NCBI RefSeq assembly: GCF_900156175.1
Contig: NZ_FTMV01000003.1
Span: forward strand, 372,001 to 436,000
Length of the DNA stretch: 64,000 nucleotides
From: Janthinobacterium sp. TND4EL3
GTDB taxonomy: Bacteria; Pseudomonadota; Gammaproteobacteria; Burkholderiales; Burkholderiaceae_D
Direction: 5' to 3'
Within the stretch, counting starts at the first letter, position 1. The number at the start of each line of letters is the position of its first letter. The translations under genes and the position numbers were made by a program. The notes below the pieces were generated by a model. The model worked only from the letters and a program-made list of their open reading frames with translations. It did no database searches and had not been told where the DNA came from. Below are positions 8,788-17,048 of the stretch, one piece after another.

Positions 8788-8817
8788 TTGGCAAACAATT
8801 TATTTATGTAGGATAAT
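8788..8817 (+). promoter_or_regulatory. sigma70 promoter of the FAD-dehydrogenase operon
   Basis: -35 TTGGCA (8788-8793), an 18-base spacer and -10 GATAAT (8812-8817). Transcription would begin around 8824, within the operator that follows. Confidence 0.75.
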
Positions 8818-8819
8818 GT

Positions 8820-8844
8820 TGGAACCGGTTCCATATGCGCATAT
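8820..8844. promoter_or_regulatory. LacI-family (PtxS-like) operator plus adjoining palindrome
   Basis: TGGAACCGGTTCCA at 8820-8833 is a perfect 14-base palindrome with the central CG typical of LacI-family operators. It differs at only two symmetric positions from TGAAACCGGTTTCA, the site I recall for the 2-ketogluconate repressor PtxS of Pseudomonas. A second perfect 12-base palindrome, ATATGCGCATAT (8833-8844), abuts it. Both cover the predicted transcription start, so a bound repressor would block the operon. No LacI-family gene is in the window. Confidence 0.75.
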
Positions 8845-8898
8845 GCAATGTAACGCTATCATCGAAGTCAACAAAACCATCAGTCTTGCGGGAGTCTC

Positions 8899-9558
8899 AT
8901 GCACCATCCAGACAGCGAACCATCTGCAACATCCGTTTCATCCCTTTCCCGCATCAGCCGCCGCCATGCCCTGATGGGCCTGGCCGCGCTGCTGGCGCAG
9001 GCCGGTTTCTGGAGCAATCCCCTGTCGGCTGCCATGCCGTCGCCAGCCGGCGCGCCCGCTGCCGGCCCGGCGCCCGCCACCATGCTGTTCTACACCTTGT
9101 CGCAAACGATCACGGGCCACCGCGATCTGTCCGCCGCGACGGCGGCGCGCATCGAGCAAGCCATGCGCACGAACGTGCCCGGCTTTGCCGAGCGCTTGCC
9201 GCAACTGGGCGCGCTGCTCGTCACGGGCCAGGAAGCCAAGGCGCTGCTGGCGGCCGCCAGCGCCGCCGATGCGACCTTGCGCGAGCTGGCGCTGGCCATC
9301 GTTGCCGCCTGGTACACGGGCACCGTCGCCGGCAACGCGGCCCACGGTACCAAGTCCATCGTCGTCGCGTATGCGGAAGCGTTGATGTACCGCACGGTGG
9401 CCGATGGCCAGGTCGTGCCGACCTATTGCAATTACGGCCCCCTGTGGTGGCTGAAGGCGCCGCCGGCCGTGCGGGTTGCCGCGCCCGTGGCGCCCAAACC
9501 CGTCCCGGCCCCGGCCACTACCGGCACTCCCGAATCGAAAGGCAAGCAAGCAAAATGA
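8899..9558 (+). CDS. FAD-dependent dehydrogenase small (gamma) subunit, sorbitol dehydrogenase small-subunit family
   Basis: A 219-residue small subunit of a membrane-bound FAD-dependent sugar/sugar-alcohol dehydrogenase complex. A twin-arginine signal is visible (SRRHALMGLAALL, Arg21-Arg22), followed by the family core: LSQTITGHRDLSAATAARI, then AIVAAWYTGTV, then AYAEALMYRTVADGQVVPTYC near residue 175. In the known complexes this subunit escorts the cofactor-bound catalytic subunit through the Tat pathway. The Pro/Ala-rich tail after about residue 185 is probably disordered. The stop overlaps the start of the flavoprotein gene (ATGA at 9555), so the two are translationally coupled. Confidence 0.88.
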   Translation: MHHPDSEPSATSVSSLSRISRRHALMGLAALLAQAGFWSNPLSAAMPSPAGAPAAGPAPATMLFYTLSQTITGHRDLSAATAARIEQAMRTNVPGFAERLPQLGALLVTGQEAKALLAAASAADATLRELALAIVAAWYTGTVAGNAAHGTKSIVVAYAEALMYRTVADGQVVPTYCNYGPLWWLKAPPAVRVAAPVAPKPVPAPATTGTPESKGKQAK

Positions 9559-11213
9559 AATCTCCCCAATTCAAGAGCAATGGCGACGTCGTCGCCGATG
9601 TCGTCATCGTCGGCACGGGCGTCGTCGGCGCCATGATGGCCGACCAGCTGGCCGCGCAAGGCCATTCCGTGATCATGCTGGAAGCGGGCCTGCGCATCGA
9701 GCGGGGGCAAGCCGTGGAAAACTGGCGCAACATGCCGTTCGAAAACCGCGTCGGCTCCGACTTCCAGGGCCTGTATCCGCAGGCGGACAATGCGCCCGCG
9801 CCCCTGTATTTTCCAAAGAACAACTACGTGGAATTGTCTGGCCCCAACGGCAGCAGTTTCCAGCAGGGCTATCTGCGCACGGTGGGCGGCACGACCTGGC
9901 ACTGGGCCGCGTCGTGCTGGCGCCATTTGCCGTCCGACATGCGCATGAAAAGCGACTACGGCGTCGGGCGCGACTGGGCTATTTCCTATGAGGAACTGGA
10001 ACCGTACTATTGCCGCGCCGAGCAGGAAATGGGCGTGGCCGGACCCAACGATCCCGCCTTGCAGTCGCCCAGCGAGCGCAGCGCGCCGTACCCGATGGAC
10101 ATGGTGCCCTGGGGCTATGGCGACAAGCGCTTCGCCGAAGTGGTCAACCCGCATGGCTACCGTTCCGTGCCGATCCCGCAAGGGCGCTCGACGCGCCCAT
10201 GGCAGGGCCGCCCGACTTGTTGTGGCAATAACAATTGCCAGCCGATCTGCCCCATCGGCGCCATGTACAACGGCATCCACCACGTGGAGCGTGCCGAGCT
10301 CAAAGGCGCTGGCGTGCTGGCCGAGGCCGTCGTCTACCGCATCGACACGGACCAGAACAACCGCGTGACGGCCGTGCACTGGTATGACGCCAAGAAACAG
10401 TCACACATGGCGACCGGCAAGGCCTTCGTGATTGCCTGCAACGGCATCGAAACGCCGCGCTTGCTGTTGCTGGCGGCCAACCAGAACAATCCGAACGGCA
10501 TCGCCAACAGTTCGGACCAGGTGGGCCGCAACATGATGGACCACTCCGGTTTCCACTGTACCTTCCTCGCCAATGAGCCGATCTGGACGGGCCGTGGCCC
10601 CGCGCAGAGCAGCTGCCTGGTCGGGCCGCGCGACGGTGCCTTCCGCGCGCAGTATTCGGCCAACAAGATGATCCTGAACAATATCACGCGCGTCGGACCT
10701 GCTACGCAGCAATCGCTGAAGCTGGGCCTGGTGGGCAAGGACCTCGACGACGAGATCCGCCGCCGCGCCGCCTTCGGCGTGGACTTGTCGATCAGCCTGG
10801 AACCGCTGCCTGAAGCGCACAACCGCTTGACCTTGAGCAAGACGCGCAAGGACCCGCTGGGCCTGGCCTGTCCCGACATCTACTATGACGTGGGCGATTA
10901 CGTGCGCGACGGCGCGAAGGCCGCGCATGCGCAGCTCGAGCACATCGGCAAGCTGTTCGGCGCCGTGGAATTCCATATCACCGACAGCCTGAACGCGAAC
11001 AACCACATCATGGGCGGCGTCATCATGGGCAGTAACCGCCTTGACTCCGTGGTCGATGGCAATTGCCGCGCCCACGACCACGCCAACCTGTGGCTGCCGG
11101 GCGGCGGCGCCATGCCGTCGGCCAGCGTCGTCAACACCACCCTGAGCATGGCCGCGCTGGGCTTGCGCGCGGCCGACGACATCGCCCGCACCCTGGCAAG
11201 GGAGGCAGCATGA
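9555..11213 (+). CDS. GMC oxidoreductase, catalytic alpha subunit of FAD-dependent dehydrogenase complex
   Basis: A 552-residue FAD flavoprotein that oxidises a sugar or sugar acid in the periplasm and passes electrons to the cytochrome subunit. The Rossmann motif is G20-T-G22-V-V-G25. The C-terminal half carries the GMC signature region PGGGAMPSASVVNTT with the expected active-site Asn, and NNHIMGGVIMG replaces the usual S-x-H-x-x-G block. The segment CCGNNNCQPIC at 222-232 has the CC-x4-C spacing that binds a 3Fe-4S cluster in the Burkholderia cepacia FAD-glucose dehydrogenase, as I recall it. The gene order gamma-alpha-beta is also the same. Glucose, gluconate, 2-ketogluconate and sorbitol are all possible substrates; the PtxS-like operator favours gluconate or ketogluconate metabolism. 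Confidence 0.92.
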   Translation: MKSPQFKSNGDVVADVVIVGTGVVGAMMADQLAAQGHSVIMLEAGLRIERGQAVENWRNMPFENRVGSDFQGLYPQADNAPAPLYFPKNNYVELSGPNGSSFQQGYLRTVGGTTWHWAASCWRHLPSDMRMKSDYGVGRDWAISYEELEPYYCRAEQEMGVAGPNDPALQSPSERSAPYPMDMVPWGYGDKRFAEVVNPHGYRSVPIPQGRSTRPWQGRPTCCGNNNCQPICPIGAMYNGIHHVERAELKGAGVLAEAVVYRIDTDQNNRVTAVHWYDAKKQSHMATGKAFVIACNGIETPRLLLLAANQNNPNGIANSSDQVGRNMMDHSGFHCTFLANEPIWTGRGPAQSSCLVGPRDGAFRAQYSANKMILNNITRVGPATQQSLKLGLVGKDLDDEIRRRAAFGVDLSISLEPLPEAHNRLTLSKTRKDPLGLACPDIYYDVGDYVRDGAKAAHAQLEHIGKLFGAVEFHITDSLNANNHIMGGVIMGSNRLDSVVDGNCRAHDHANLWLPGGGAMPSASVVNTTLSMAALGLRAADDIARTLAREAA

Positions 11214-12688
11214 TGCGCCGTTTCTTGCTGGGTCTGACCCTGGCGGCCGGCTTGCCGCTGGCCGCGCGTGCTTTACCACCAGTGCCGCCGGCGCCGCCCG
11301 TCACCCTGACGCCGGACCGTCCTGCCGCGCCTGCCGCAAGCACAGCCGCCAAGCCCGATGCACGGCTGGAGCGGGGCCGCTACCTGGCCATCGCGGCCGA
11401 CTGCATGGCCTGCCATACGGCGGCCGGCGGCAAGCCGTATGCGGGCGGCTACGCCATCGATTCGCCGTTGGGCACGATCTACGCGACGAATATCACGCCA
11501 TCGAAACAAGGCGGCATCGGCCATTACACGGAGGCTGACTTTGCGCGCGCCCTGCGCGAAGGCGTGCGCGCCGACGGCAGCCACCTGTATCCGGCCATGC
11601 CCTACACCAGCTATGCGCAGCTGACGGACGCGGACGTGGGCGACCTGTATTACTATTTCATGCAGGCGGTCCAGCCTGTCGATGAACCGGCGCGCCAGAC
11701 GGCCCTGCCATTCCCGTTCAATGTGCGCCTGTCCATGCTGGGCTGGAATACCTTGTTCCTCGACAATAAACGCTTTGTGCCAGATCCAGGCAAGAGCGCG
11801 CAGATCAACCGCGGCGCCTACCTGGCCGAAGGCCTGGCGCACTGCAGCGCCTGCCACACGCCGCGCAACGCGCTGATGGCGGAAATCGGCAGTCAGACCC
11901 TGGCTGGCGCCGCGCTCGGCTCCTGGCATGCGCCCAACATCACGTCCGACAAGATCAGCGGCATCGGCGCCTGGACGGATGCGGAGCTCACCGCCTACCT
12001 CAAAACAGGTCACGTGCAGGGCAAGGGGCAGGCGGCGGGCGGCATGGCCGAAGCCATCCAGAACAGCCTGCAGTTCCTGCGCGACGACGACGTGGCGGCC
12101 ATCGTCGCGTGGCTGCGCACGGTGCCGCCCGTGCGCGCGCCAGGGCAGAGCAAGCCCGCCTTCAGCCACGGCAGCGCCGCCAGCGAAGAAGTTGCGCTGC
12201 GCGGCATGGCCGGTGCCACCGAGCGCCATTCCTTGCATAGCGGCGCCGTGCTGTTTTCCGGCTATTGCGCCAGCTGCCATTCGGCCAGCGGCGCCGGCAG
12301 CACGGGGCAAAGCTATCCGGCCCTGTTCAACAACACGGCGACGGGTGGCAGCACGCCGGCCAACCTGGTCTCGGCCATCCTGTTTGGCGTCGAACGCAAG
12401 ATCGAAGGGGAGGAGCACGAAGCCTTCATGCCCCGTTTCGACCAGCGCTCCTACGTGCAACCGTTGACGGACGAGCAGATCGCCTCGATTGCCAACTATG
12501 TATTGAAACAGTATGGCAACCCGGACGTCTCGGTGACGCCAGCCTACGTGGCGCAGGCGCGCAGCGGCGGCGAAAAACCGCTGCTGGCACGCGTGCAGCC
12601 CTTCATGCTGCCCGGCGGCATCGTGGGCATCGTGCTGCTGATCGCGCTGTTCGTGTGGCTGCGCCAGCGCCGCCAAGGCAAGGAATAA
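11210..12688 (+). CDS. Tri-haem cytochrome c, beta subunit of FAD-dependent dehydrogenase
   Basis: A 492-residue membrane-anchored cytochrome c with three haem-binding sites, CMACH (65-69), CSACH (from 212) and CASCH (from 353). It has an N-terminal signal peptide and a C-terminal transmembrane anchor (GGIVGIVLLIALFVWL) with a basic tail. It accepts electrons from the flavoprotein and delivers them to ubiquinone, as in the gluconate, sorbitol and FAD-glucose dehydrogenase complexes. The start overlaps the flavoprotein stop by four bases (11210-11213), and ATG-ATG makes the exact first Met uncertain by one codon. The operon ends with a terminator at 12750. Confidence 0.94.
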   Translation: MMRRFLLGLTLAAGLPLAARALPPVPPAPPVTLTPDRPAAPAASTAAKPDARLERGRYLAIAADCMACHTAAGGKPYAGGYAIDSPLGTIYATNITPSKQGGIGHYTEADFARALREGVRADGSHLYPAMPYTSYAQLTDADVGDLYYYFMQAVQPVDEPARQTALPFPFNVRLSMLGWNTLFLDNKRFVPDPGKSAQINRGAYLAEGLAHCSACHTPRNALMAEIGSQTLAGAALGSWHAPNITSDKISGIGAWTDAELTAYLKTGHVQGKGQAAGGMAEAIQNSLQFLRDDDVAAIVAWLRTVPPVRAPGQSKPAFSHGSAASEEVALRGMAGATERHSLHSGAVLFSGYCASCHSASGAGSTGQSYPALFNNTATGGSTPANLVSAILFGVERKIEGEEHEAFMPRFDQRSYVQPLTDEQIASIANYVLKQYGNPDVSVTPAYVAQARSGGEKPLLARVQPFMLPGGIVGIVLLIALFVWLRQRRQGKE

Positions 12689-12749
12689 GTGTTGAGACGG
12701 CGGCGAATATGAACGTTGGGTGCAACTTGCAGTAAAATGCTGGCTGAAA

Positions 12750-12779
12750 AATGGTTACGAGCAATCGTAGCCATTTTTT
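12750..12779 (+). terminator. Rho-independent terminator of the dehydrogenase operon
   Basis: A 10-base stem (12750-12759 with 12766-12775, one G-T pair) with loop AGCAAT, running into a T tract at 12774-12779. It lies 61 bases after the cytochrome gene. Confidence 0.88.
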
Positions 12780-12821
12780 ATTCTGCCCCGATCCCGCTGT
12801 TGCCTCATTTGAAAATTGACA

Positions 12822-13223
12822 ATGTCCCATTCACTGCATCACCAATTCTTGCGTTTCGCCGCCGTCGGCGCTTCCGGCACGGCCGTGCAATACAGCGTGC
12901 TGTGGGGCGGCGTGGAATGGGCCGGCATCAGTGCCGCCGCCGCTTCCGGCATCGGCTACATCATGGGTTCCGTCGTCAACTACCTCCTCAATTACTTTTT
13001 CACGTTTAAAAGCGACAAGGGGCATGGCGAGGCGGCGTCCAAGTATTTCACCCTGCTGGGCATCGGCTGGTGCATCAATACGGGGCTGATGTGGCTGCTG
13101 GTACACCAGCTGGGCTGGTATTACTGGCTGGCGCAGGTGCTGGCGACGGGTATCGGCCTGATCTGGAATTTTGCGGGCAGCCGCTGGTGGGCCTTCAAGC
13201 CGGCCGGCGCGCCGGGCAAGTAA
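12822..13223 (+). CDS. GtrA-family membrane protein
   Basis: A 133-residue membrane protein with four predicted helices. The GtrA pattern is seen in FLRFAAVGASGTAVQYSVL at the start, GYIMGSVVNYLLNYFFTF in the middle and WNFAGSRWWAFK at the end. GtrA proteins help move lipid-linked sugars across the inner membrane for cell-surface glycosylation. No glycosyltransferase lies next to it, so the partner must be elsewhere. The ATG at 12822 gives the usual family start; an upstream TTG at 12816 would add two residues. Confidence 0.88.
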   Translation: MSHSLHHQFLRFAAVGASGTAVQYSVLWGGVEWAGISAAAASGIGYIMGSVVNYLLNYFFTFKSDKGHGEAASKYFTLLGIGWCINTGLMWLLVHQLGWYYWLAQVLATGIGLIWNFAGSRWWAFKPAGAPGK

Positions 13224-13298
13224 AGAGTTGTTGCAAGAAAAAAAGATGCGCATAGTCCAAGACCAGGCGCGCGGTTTTACCAAAACAAGGGGTTAATC

Positions 13299-14597
13299 AT
13301 GCAGTTCCTGGAACGCTATTTCAAACTGAAGGACAACGGCACCAATGTGCGCACGGAGCTGCTGGCCGGCCTGACCACGTTCCTGACGATGGCCTACATC
13401 ATCTTCGTCAACCCGTCCATCCTCGGCGACGCGGGCATGCCGAAAGACTCCGTCTTCGTCGCCACCTGCCTGGCGGCCGCCATCGGCACCCTGATCATGG
13501 GCCTGTACGCGAACTATCCGATCGCGCTGGCGCCGGGCATGGGCCTGAACGCGTATTTTTCGTATGCGGTCGTGAAGGGCATGGGCATGAGCTGGGAAGT
13601 GGCGCTGGGCGCCGTCTTCATTTCCGGCTGCCTGTTCATCCTGGTCAGCCTGTTCAAGATACGCGAGATGATCATCAACAGCATTCCGCCCGCGCTGCGC
13701 ACGGCCATTACGGTCGGCATCGGCCTGTTCCTGGCCATTATTTCGCTGAAAAGCGCCGGTATCGTGGTGTCGAATCCCGCCACCATCATCGCGCTGGGCG
13801 ACTTGCACAAGGCGGCGCCCATCCTGGCCATCCTCGGTTTCTTCATCATCGTCGCGCTGGACCGCCTGAAAGTGCCGGGCGCCATCCTCATCGGCATCCT
13901 CACGATCACCATCGCCAGCTTCTTCTTTGGCGGCAACGAGTTCAACGGCATCGTCTCGGCACCGCCCGCCATCGAGCCGACCCTGTTCAAGCTCGACATC
14001 ATGGGCGCGCTGTCGATCGGCATCGTCAACGTGGTGCTGGTGTTTTTCCTGGTGGAATTGTTTGATGCGACTGGCACCCTGATGGGCGTGGCCAACCGCG
14101 CCGGTTTATTGAAAGACGGCAAGATGGAACGCATGAACAAGGCCTTGCTGGCCGACAGCACGGCGATTGCCGCCGGCGCCTGCCTGGGCACGTCGAGCAC
14201 CACGGCCTTCGTGGAAAGCGCGGCGGGGGTACAGGCGGGCGGCCGCACGGGCTTGACGGCCGTCGCCGTCGCGCTGCTGTTCCTGGGCAGCCTGTTCTTC
14301 GCCCCGCTGGCGCACACGGTGCCGCCGTACGCGACGGCGCCAGCGCTGCTGTACGTGGCGTGCCTGATGCTGCGCGAACTGACGTATATCGACTGGGATG
14401 ACAGCACGGAAAGCATCCCGGCCGCCATCACGGCGCTGATGATGCCGTTTACGTATTCCGTGGCCAGCGGCGTGGCGTTCGGCTTCATTACCTATGCGGT
14501 ATTGAAATTGTTGACGGGCAAGGGCAAGCAGGTATCGGTGGTGGCCTACATCATCGCCGCCATCTTCCTGTTCAAGTTCATCTATCTGGGCGAATAG
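13299..14597 (+). CDS. NCS2-family purine permease (AzgA/GhxP type)
   Basis: A 432-residue inner-membrane nucleobase:proton symporter of the AzgA-like branch, importing adenine, guanine or hypoxanthine. Family marks are RTELLAGLTTFLTMAYIIFV near the start, ALAPGMGLNAYF in helix 3, VELFDATGTLMGV in the middle (carrying the conserved substrate-site Glu/Asp), and LGTSSTTAFVESAAGVQAGG later. Twelve or more hydrophobic segments cover most of the length. The gene ends at a strong terminator. A GntR/FCD regulator lies 1.1 kb downstream on the other strand, now separated by the insertion sequence. Confidence 0.94.
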   Translation: MQFLERYFKLKDNGTNVRTELLAGLTTFLTMAYIIFVNPSILGDAGMPKDSVFVATCLAAAIGTLIMGLYANYPIALAPGMGLNAYFSYAVVKGMGMSWEVALGAVFISGCLFILVSLFKIREMIINSIPPALRTAITVGIGLFLAIISLKSAGIVVSNPATIIALGDLHKAAPILAILGFFIIVALDRLKVPGAILIGILTITIASFFFGGNEFNGIVSAPPAIEPTLFKLDIMGALSIGIVNVVLVFFLVELFDATGTLMGVANRAGLLKDGKMERMNKALLADSTAIAAGACLGTSSTTAFVESAAGVQAGGRTGLTAVAVALLFLGSLFFAPLAHTVPPYATAPALLYVACLMLRELTYIDWDDSTESIPAAITALMMPFTYSVASGVAFGFITYAVLKLLTGKGKQVSVVAYIIAAIFLFKFIYLGE

Positions 14598-14620
14598 CAA
14601 GTTTGCCAACAAGCAGTGAC

Positions 14621-14656
14621 AAGGCCGCCCGGCACTAGCAGGGCGGCCTTGTCTTT
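14621..14656 (+). terminator. Rho-independent terminator after the purine permease
   Basis: A 12-base perfect stem, ACAAGGCCGCCC/GGGCGGCCTTGT, with a 10-base loop and TCTTTT after it. The insertion sequence begins immediately to the right of its T tract. Confidence 0.9.
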
Positions 14657-14657
14657 T

Positions 14658-15717
14658 GGCTATGTCACCGTCAGGTGTGGGAATGCTCCCACCGTTGCTT
14701 TCAATAACGCTTCTGGCGAGCGGATGCGCCCGGCGTCGAGGATCCAGCGCCACCCCAGGTAATTCGGCAGATAACGGCTGGCTACGCCATGGAAGATGCG
14801 CAGCCAGCCGCGCAAGCGGCTGTGATACGCGTTGACGTTCTGCACGTGGGCGGCGCCCTGCACGCGGATGCCGGCACGCAGGTTGACGGCCCGGTGGCTG
14901 ATGCCCGCTTCCGCAGCGAAAGCCCGGTAGGCGGCATGGCCATCGGTGACCAGCAAGACGTCCTTGTCGATCACGGGTGGCAGGCAGGCATGCAGCTGCG
15001 CCTTGGTCAGCGCCCCTTTTCCCGTGACGAAATCGAGGGTTTGTCCTGTGCGGTCGCGCGCCACCACGATGCAGACCTGTTCACTGGAAATGCCGCGCTG
15101 GCGGGCGTGGCCGCCCCGGCGGCGTGCCGGACGCGTCAGATGCCTGGATCCCTTTTCCGATTCCAGCAGATACAGCTCGTCGGCCTCGGCGATGCCGTGC
15201 AGGCACAGCGGCCGGTCCGTCCTGGCGAGCGTCAAAAATCGGTGGCGCCAGCGGAAGGTGGTGTTGCGGTGCACGTTCAGTTGTCGCGCTGCCTGGCGCA
15301 CGGAAGCCGATGCCAGCAGGCAATCGGCGTAGGCTAGCCACAGCGATTTATGGCGCAGGCGCGCCAGCGGCGTGCCGGTGAGCGCATTGAAGGTGCGCCC
15401 GCACGGCACGCAGCGGTAGCGCTGCAGTCCGTGCGCATGGCCGTGCCGGTGCGCATGGCTGCTGTTGCAGGCGGGACAGTGTAGCCGCTGCCGGGCCACG
15501 CTTTCGACCAGTGCCACGGCGGCGTTCTGCGATCCTGCCCCGCGCAGCAGAGCAGCGCTGGCCAGACGCTGGCGACGGCTCAGTGCGGCGAACTGGGCGA
15601 TGAAGGTTTTCCATTCGGCTGGCGGCATGAAAGGCTCCCGTTTGTCCGATATGTACAGTCAGACAGCCGGGGCTGAGGAAGATTCCTTGGGTTCCCCTAT
15701 TTGTCGGGGACAGAGCC
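14658..15717 (-). mobile_element. IS1595-family insertion sequence, complete
   Basis: A 1,060-base element. The right end, read on the - strand from 15717, begins GGCTCTGTCCCCGACA. The left end, read on the + strand from 14658, begins GGCTATGTCACCGTCA. Roughly 18 of the 26 terminal bases match, so these are imperfect terminal inverted repeats. The flanking octamers TGTCTTTT (14650-14657) and TTTCTTTT (15718-15725) match at seven of eight positions and fit the 8-base target duplication of this family. It carries one intact transposase whose stop codon lies inside the left repeat. Confidence 0.85.
14660..15628 (-). CDS. IS1595-family transposase
   Basis: A 322-residue transposase. A four-cysteine zinc ribbon (C51-x2-C54 and C73-x2-C76) is followed by a helix-turn-helix around residues 105-130 (SVRQAARQLNVHRNTTFRWR). 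The DDE-type catalytic core shows the first acidic site in EADELYL, the second in VTDGHAAY, and the third block NAYHSRLRGWLRIFHGVASR, where Asn/His replace the usual Glu as in other IS1595 members. It appears intact. It is transcribed toward the purine permease. Confidence 0.92.
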   Translation of the reverse strand: MPPAEWKTFIAQFAALSRRQRLASAALLRGAGSQNAAVALVESVARQRLHCPACNSSHAHRHGHAHGLQRYRCVPCGRTFNALTGTPLARLRHKSLWLAYADCLLASASVRQAARQLNVHRNTTFRWRHRFLTLARTDRPLCLHGIAEADELYLLESEKGSRHLTRPARRRGGHARQRGISSEQVCIVVARDRTGQTLDFVTGKGALTKAQLHACLPPVIDKDVLLVTDGHAAYRAFAAEAGISHRAVNLRAGIRVQGAAHVQNVNAYHSRLRGWLRIFHGVASRYLPNYLGWRWILDAGRIRSPEALLKATVGAFPHLTVT

Positions 15718-15736
15718 TTTCTTTTGCTGCGGCTTA

Positions 15737-16444
15737 TTACACCAGCAGCGCCGCCACCAGGTCTTTCTTGTCGTCGCCGGCGCTGCCGTCGAAGCGCAAA
15801 GCAGCTTCCACGTGCGCCAGGTGCTCGTCCATCAGGCGCGCCGCCAGTTCCGCGTCGCCGCTGCGCGCCGCGTCGAGAAAGCGGGCGTGTTCGTCGCACG
15901 AGCAGGCGGCGGCGTGACTGGACTGGTACAGCATGGTGATGAGCGAGCTGCGGCCCACCAGTTCGCGCACGATGTCGCGCAGCACGGCATTGCCGGCTAT
16001 ATCGGCCAGCAACACGTGGAAGTCGCCCAGCAGTTGCGAGCGCAGCGGCGTCGCTTGCGCCAGCGCCAGGCGCTCCGCCTTCAGGTGCCGTTCCAGCATC
16101 CGGTAGTCGGCAGCTTTGGCCCGGGCAACGAATTCGCGCGCCAGGGCCGTCTCGATGATGCGCCGCGCGGCAAAGATGTCGCGCGCTTCGGCCTCGGTGG
16201 GCTGGCTGACGTAGGCGCCCTTGTCGGGCACCATGCGTATCAATTTATCGCTGGACAGTATCAGCAGGGCGGCGCGGATTTTCGTGCGGCTGACGCCATA
16301 CAGGCGGCACAGCGCCTCTTCGCGCAGCCGGGTGCCTGGCGGCAACTGGCGCGCCACGATGGCGGCCGCGATATGTGCGGCGATGTCGGGCGAGCTGTCG
16401 CCGCTATGGGACTTTGCCGCCGCTGGTGCGCTTGATTCAGTCAT
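15737..16444 (-). CDS. GntR-family transcriptional regulator, FCD domain
   Basis: A 235-residue FadR-subfamily GntR regulator. The N-terminal winged helix is seen in IVARQLPPGTRLREEALCRL followed by YGVSRTKIRAALLILSSDKL. The C-terminal all-helical FCD domain holds the metal/ligand-binding Asp and His positions (DFHVLLADIAGN, then DEHARFLDAA). Such regulators often control purine or organic-acid catabolism. The nearest likely target is the purine permease, but the IS now lies between them, so that link is only suggested. The open frame continues upstream to 16729 with low-complexity residues. The ATG at 16444 gives the normal family length. Confidence 0.9.
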   Translation of the reverse strand: MTESSAPAAAKSHSGDSSPDIAAHIAAAIVARQLPPGTRLREEALCRLYGVSRTKIRAALLILSSDKLIRMVPDKGAYVSQPTEAEARDIFAARRIIETALAREFVARAKAADYRMLERHLKAERLALAQATPLRSQLLGDFHVLLADIAGNAVLRDIVRELVGRSSLITMLYQSSHAAACSCDEHARFLDAARSGDAELAARLMDEHLAHVEAALRFDGSAGDDKKDLVAALLV

Positions 16445-16772
16445 GTCGGGAAAGGGCAGTAGGCCAGGAGCAAGGACAAGCCTTGCGGGCACATGCCGAT
16501 GACGCTGGCCGGACAAGGCCACCGCTGCCGGCATGCCGTTCAGCGCCCCCCCGTGTGGCGAAGGCCAGCTTATTCTACTAGCTTGCGTCGCGGCGCGCAG
16601 ACGAACGCAGCCGCACCCGGCAGGCTGGTGCCGCTTGCCTCGCGCGGCCCTTCCGGCGCACGCGCGCCAAGCCACTGCGGGCCACCGCGCCATCGCCATG
16701 CCCTTGCCTCGTGCCGAGGCGGGCTGCACGTCCGATGCACGCCCTGTTTCGGGTCACCGTGCAGATTGCAAC
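16445..16772. other. Intergenic region upstream of tRNA-Asn copy 4
   Basis: No gene or repeat recognised. It separates the GntR gene from the promoter of the fourth tRNA-Asn. Open frames here are GC-driven and resemble nothing known. Confidence 0.5.
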
Positions 16773-16801
16773 TGGACAGGTAAAATTTTGACGTATATAA
16801 T
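16773..16801 (+). promoter_or_regulatory. sigma70 promoter of tRNA-Asn copy 4
   Basis: -35 TGGACA (16773-16778), 17-base spacer, -10 TATAAT (16796-16801), the same arrangement as copy 2. Confidence 0.85.
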
Positions 16802-16812
16802 TCGGCCTCCTT

Positions 16813-16888
16813 TCCCTGATAGCTCAGTTGGTAGAGCGACGGACTGTTAATCCGCAGGTCCCTGGTTCGAGTCCAGGTCGGGGAGCCA
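16813..16888 (+). tRNA. tRNA-Asn (GTT), copy 4
   Basis: 76 bases with CCA, identical to the copies 9-10 kb upstream; anticodon GTT at 16846-16848. Confidence 0.98.
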
Positions 16889-16902
16889 GAACAAGTAGTA
16901 GC

Positions 16903-16935
16903 AAAGGGCCACGTGGCAACACGTGGCCCTTTTGT
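16903..16935 (+). terminator. Rho-independent terminator of tRNA-Asn copy 4
   Basis: A 12-base perfect stem, AAAGGGCCACGT/ACGTGGCCCTTT, with loop GGCAAC, continuing into a T-rich stretch. Confidence 0.92.
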
Positions 16936-17048
16936 TTTGCGCGCGCAAAATCTCCGTGCTACACCTTGCCAAGCCACATACCGCCGGCACGGCGCCTTCC
17001 CTTACGCCTGAGGGTATCAGGCGGCAAGCGGCGTGCCGTTTCCCGGGA

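Noticed and set aside
8640-8834. A 64-codon - strand frame in the dehydrogenase upstream region
   Set aside because: No similarity to anything I know, and its start region overlaps the promoter and operator read in the other direction.
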